Origin: Deltaproteobacteria bacterium
GTDB lineage: Bacteria; Desulfobacterota; Syntrophobacteria; BM002
DNA: 6,841 nt
NCBI GenBank assembly: GCA_017861095.1
Contig: JAGFXI010000197.1
Location: forward strand, 1 to 6,841
Reading direction: 5' to 3'
Part shown: positions 4,479 to 6,841 of the stretch, piece after piece
Layout: each line of letters begins with the position of its first letter
Position numbering within the stretch: the first letter of the stretch is position 1
Translations under genes and position numbers: made by a program
The notes under the pieces: generated by a model
What the model saw: only the letters and a program-made list of their open reading frames with translations
Told to the model about the DNA's origin: nothing
Databases searched by the model: none

Positions 4479-6338
4479 GTGAGTTCCAGGCCCAACAACG
4501 TCCGACGTTTCCTCGCCTACGTACGACCATACCGGTGGCGTCTCGTCCTCTCCACCGTCGTCGGGGTGGTCAAGTACAACCTGCCGGTCATCTTCCCCTG
4601 GATCTTGAAAGAGGTCATCGATGGCCTCCTCTCCGGCAAGCCGAGCCGCACCGGGCTTGGCTTCGATCAGCTCATGGGGCTTTCGGTCCTTCTCTTTGGC
4701 GTTTACGCCGCCCTCTGTCACCTCCGGACCTACATTGCCGATCGCCTGGCCCAGGCAATGATCTTCGACGTCCGGAGTGATCTCTTCCGGCACTTGCAGC
4801 GTCTTCCCATCGAGTTTTTTCAGAGGTACCAGACCGGGGTCATATCCTCTCGGCTCGTCACTGACGTCAACATGGCGCAGAATTTCGTCGGATTGGGGGC
4901 GACCAACGTGTTTATGGATCTGACGAGTCTAGCCTCTATCACCGTTGCGACCTTCCTGATGAATGGGAAGCTCGCCCTGATCGCCTACTGCACTTTTCCC
5001 CTCTACGTGGTTCTTCACAAGGCCCTCGGCTCGCAAATGAAGAAGAACGCCAGGGAGGCCCGGCTCCGGATGGATTCCATCGAAGGCGCCCTGCACGAGA
5101 CCGTGGCCGGGATTTCCGAGGTAAAGAGCTTCACCTTCGAGGGTGAGGAGACCAGGCGGTTCCTTGATCGGTGCCGCCTCTACCTGGAGGCCGTCCACGA
5201 GAACATCCGCACCCATGCAAGGGCGCTCGGGGTGACCGCTCTCCTCACCCGAATTCCCCCGGTTCTGGTCATCTGGATCGGCGGGCACCTCGTGCTCCGC
5301 AACGAGCTCACTGTGGGAGCCCTCATGGCGTTCTACGCTTACCTGGAGATGATCTACAACCCCCTCAATCGCCTGAGCGAGCTGAACATCCAGCTCGCCA
5401 ACTCCCGGGCGGCGATCGATCGCCTCTTCGAGTTCTTCGACCTCGAACCGGAGACGAAGTACGAGAATGCTCCACCCCTGACGGTGGTCGCCGGGGACAT
5501 TCGGTTCGAGGGTGTGCTCTTCGGCTATCGCAGCGACCGTCCCGTGTTCACCGGCATCGATCTCTCCGTTCCCGCGGGGCAGCGGGTCGCTCTCGTGGGG
5601 CCGAGCGGCGCCGGGAAGTCCACCCTCATGAAGCTCCTCATCCGGTTCCATGAGCCTCAGGAGGGCAGAATCACCATCGACGGTAGGGACATCAGAGGAG
5701 TGAGCCTCCAGTCCCTGAGATCGCAGATCGCCCTGGTGCAGCAGGATCTCATGCTCTTCAGCGGAACCGTTGAGGACAACATCAGGGTCGGGAAGGCCGT
5801 GGCAACAGAGGAAGAGATCATGGTGGCGGCTGAGCTCGCCAACGCCCTCTCCTTCATTCAAGAGCTCCCGGAAGGGTTCAAGACCCTCATCGGCGAGCGC
5901 GGGGTCAGGCTCTCAGGCGGCCAGAAGCAGCGCATCGCTATTGCCCGGGCGTTCCTCAAGAATGCCCCGATTCTCGTCCTGGACGAGTCCACATCCAATC
6001 TCGACACCCTCTCGGAGCATCTGGTCTACGAGGCCCTGGAGCGGCTCATGGAAAAGCGGACCACGATCATCATCGCCCATCGCATCTCCACCGTGATCAG
6101 GGCCGACAAGATCGTGGTCCTGGATCAAGGAAAGATCGCCCAGGAGGGCACCCACAACGAGCTCCTGAGGGAAGCTGGAGGCCTTTACTCCTGTCTGTAC
6201 CATGACACTCTGGTTGAGCGTGATGGGGCCTTGCCTTCGCGGTTGCCAACCGGTGTAGAACGCCCAGACATGCGGAGCGGTCCACGGGAGCCATGGGCGA
6301 TGACCTCCGGCTCACTTCGACGGCCGCAAACGAAATGA
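4479..6338 (+). CDS. ABC exporter, MsbA-like half transporter (TMD-NBD fusion)
   Basis: This 619-aa protein has an N-terminal transmembrane domain (about residues 17-300, with helices near 20-42, 62-85, 135-185 and 245-290) fused to one ATPase domain (about 338-575). Such proteins work as dimers in the inner membrane and use ATP to export lipids, drugs or peptides. The ATPase has all motifs: A-loop Tyr350, Walker A GPSGAGKST (374-382), Q-loop near Gln422, signature LSGGQ (478-482), Walker B ILVLDE (498-503) with catalytic Glu503, D-loop SNLD (506-509) and H-loop His534. It should therefore be active as a homodimer. The start is GTG at 4479 with AGAGG 7 nt upstream. The last 45 or so residues are polar and Pro/Arg-rich, without a known domain. 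The substrate cannot be told from sequence: lipid flippase (MsbA) and multidrug (BmrA-like) types look alike, and no neighbour points to one. Confidence 0.95.
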   Translation: MSSRPNNVRRFLAYVRPYRWRLVLSTVVGVVKYNLPVIFPWILKEVIDGLLSGKPSRTGLGFDQLMGLSVLLFGVYAALCHLRTYIADRLAQAMIFDVRSDLFRHLQRLPIEFFQRYQTGVISSRLVTDVNMAQNFVGLGATNVFMDLTSLASITVATFLMNGKLALIAYCTFPLYVVLHKALGSQMKKNAREARLRMDSIEGALHETVAGISEVKSFTFEGEETRRFLDRCRLYLEAVHENIRTHARALGVTALLTRIPPVLVIWIGGHLVLRNELTVGALMAFYAYLEMIYNPLNRLSELNIQLANSRAAIDRLFEFFDLEPETKYENAPPLTVVAGDIRFEGVLFGYRSDRPVFTGIDLSVPAGQRVALVGPSGAGKSTLMKLLIRFHEPQEGRITIDGRDIRGVSLQSLRSQIALVQQDLMLFSGTVEDNIRVGKAVATEEEIMVAAELANALSFIQELPEGFKTLIGERGVRLSGGQKQRIAIARAFLKNAPILVLDESTSNLDTLSEHLVYEALERLMEKRTTIIIAHRISTVIRADKIVVLDQGKIAQEGTHNELLREAGGLYSCLYHDTLVERDGALPSRLPTGVERPDMRSGPREPWAMTSGSLRRPQTK

Positions 6339-6380
6339 CGCCGAGTGGATCGGTCTCCGCTGTTTTTCATGTCCGCCCGC

Positions 6381-6395
6381 CACGGCAGAGCCGTG
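6381..6395. terminator. Short hairpin after the ABC exporter gene
   Basis: CACGGC, AGA, GCCGTG form a perfect 6-bp stem 43 bases after the stop codon. No T-tract follows, so it is at best a weak or Rho-assisted terminator. No better terminator is visible before the next gene. Confidence 0.3.
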
Positions 6396-6500
6396 TCAGC
6401 GAACGACAAACCTTCGAAGGGGAAGCTTTTCGGTCGCGGGATAGATTCCGCTGATGTAAGATCAAGGCATTGCGTGGGCGTGCAACCGTTTCGACGCAGC

Positions 6501-6685
6501 TAGCCCGCATTGTGCACGAGACGCCGTAGCGAGATCGTGGAGATGGTCGTGCCACCGGGGGTAACCGCAGGGACTCGGACCTGAGGCGTACTTGTTGGTA
6601 CGTCGCAAGGTTCGAGACCCGAGGACGCCCGGAAGGACGGCCAGATCCGCGGTTGCAGCAGGTGGCTCATGCATAATGCGGGCTA
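6501..6685 (+). repeat. Full copy C of the TAGCCCGCAT repeat, 185 bp
   Basis: Same orientation and structure as copy B. The internal stem is CTCGGACCT (6574-6582) with AGGTTCGAG (6608-6616), one G-U pair replacing a G-C pair of copy B. In this copy a further helix is possible between GTAACCGC (6561-6568) and GCGGTTGC (6649-6656); in copy B the matching bases no longer pair. The copy ends 18 bases before the ATG of the next gene, so its right end is likely part of that gene's promoter or leader. The rest of 6339-6703 holds only the short hairpin at 6381-6395. Confidence 0.9.
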
Positions 6686-6703
6686 TTGAACCAGGGGGGT
6701 CGG

Positions 6704-6841
6704 ATGAAGATCTTGGCCATGCAGAAAGAAGTGCCAGGGGTTAGGGAGGATGACTTCAAGCCGCATCTGAAGGAGGAGGCAGCCCGGGTGTGGGAGCTCT
6801 ACCGCCTCGGGGTGTTCCGGGAGCTCTACTTCCGGAAAGAT
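6704..6841 (+). CDS. Muconolactone-isomerase-like small protein, N-terminal part
   Basis: The frame starts with ATG at 6704 after an AGGGGGG run (6693-6699) and stays open for 46 codons to the right edge. The sequence begins MKILAMQKEVPGV, a first strand and turn, followed by a charged helix (about 16-35, FKPHLKEEAARVWELYRLGV), then a second strand (FRELYFRKD). This strand-helix-strand start resembles small dimeric alpha-beta barrel proteins related to muconolactone delta-isomerase or YCII. In databases many of these have no proven function, so an isomerase activity should not be assumed. The repeat copy C lies directly upstream. Confidence 0.65.
   Translation, partial: MKILAMQKEVPGVREDDFKPHLKEEAARVWELYRLGVFRELYFRKD

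Noticed and set aside
4929..5861. 310-aa open frame antisense to the ABC exporter
   Set aside because: It is a shadow of the GC-rich exporter gene, whose own frame shows every ABC motif; the antisense translation has no recognisable domain.
2916..6685. CRISPR array suggested by recurring repeats
   Set aside because: The repeats are about 183 bp, only three in number, kilobases apart and have inverted ends; no short regularly spaced units or cas genes are present.

Overview
The window is bacterial chromosomal DNA, moderately GC-rich, with clear Shine-Dalgarno sites, GTG as well as ATG starts, sigma70-like promoters and Rho-independent terminators. The gene content (a cold shock protein, an RluE-type rRNA pseudouridine synthase, an MsbA-like ABC exporter and several small conserved proteins of unknown role) and the short interspersed repeats fit an environmental GC-rich lineage such as NC10/Methylomirabilota, Nitrospirota or a deltaproteobacterial group. 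This placement is a weak inference; no marker gene settles it.

Layout. On the left edge, the minus strand carries the first 60 codons of a small protein with a helix-turn-helix-like segment. An unusually long stretch without a convincing gene follows (181-1042), holding two TATAAT boxes and two small inverted repeats. Then come a 191-aa conserved-type protein of unknown function (1043-1618, plus strand) and a cold shock protein on the opposite strand (1739-1939). The cold shock gene has a strong terminator, a good promoter and a structured leader of about 94 nt. A secreted OB-fold-like protein (2412-2822) has its own promoter, leader and terminator.

The second half is marked by a family of short repeats with terminal inverted repeats beginning TAGCCCGCAT. 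A 43-bp left-end fragment lies just before rluE (2916-2958). A full 183-bp copy overlaps the 3' end of rluE and supplies its last nine codons and stop (3554-3736). A 185-bp copy ends 18 bp before the last gene (6501-6685). The outermost ends around rluE form a perfect 20-bp inverted repeat, so rluE may sit inside an 821-bp mobilisable unit. Between the full copies lie a small thioredoxin-fold protein with a CxxC motif (3843-4211) and a complete half-size ABC exporter (4479-6338). The right edge holds the first 46 codons of a protein resembling small muconolactone-isomerase-like proteins.

The genes do not form one operon or an obvious pathway. Most appear to be separately transcribed units, and no defence, secretion or biosynthetic system is visible. 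The most notable biology is the repeat family: its placement at gene borders, its foldable interior, and its contribution to the rluE coding end.
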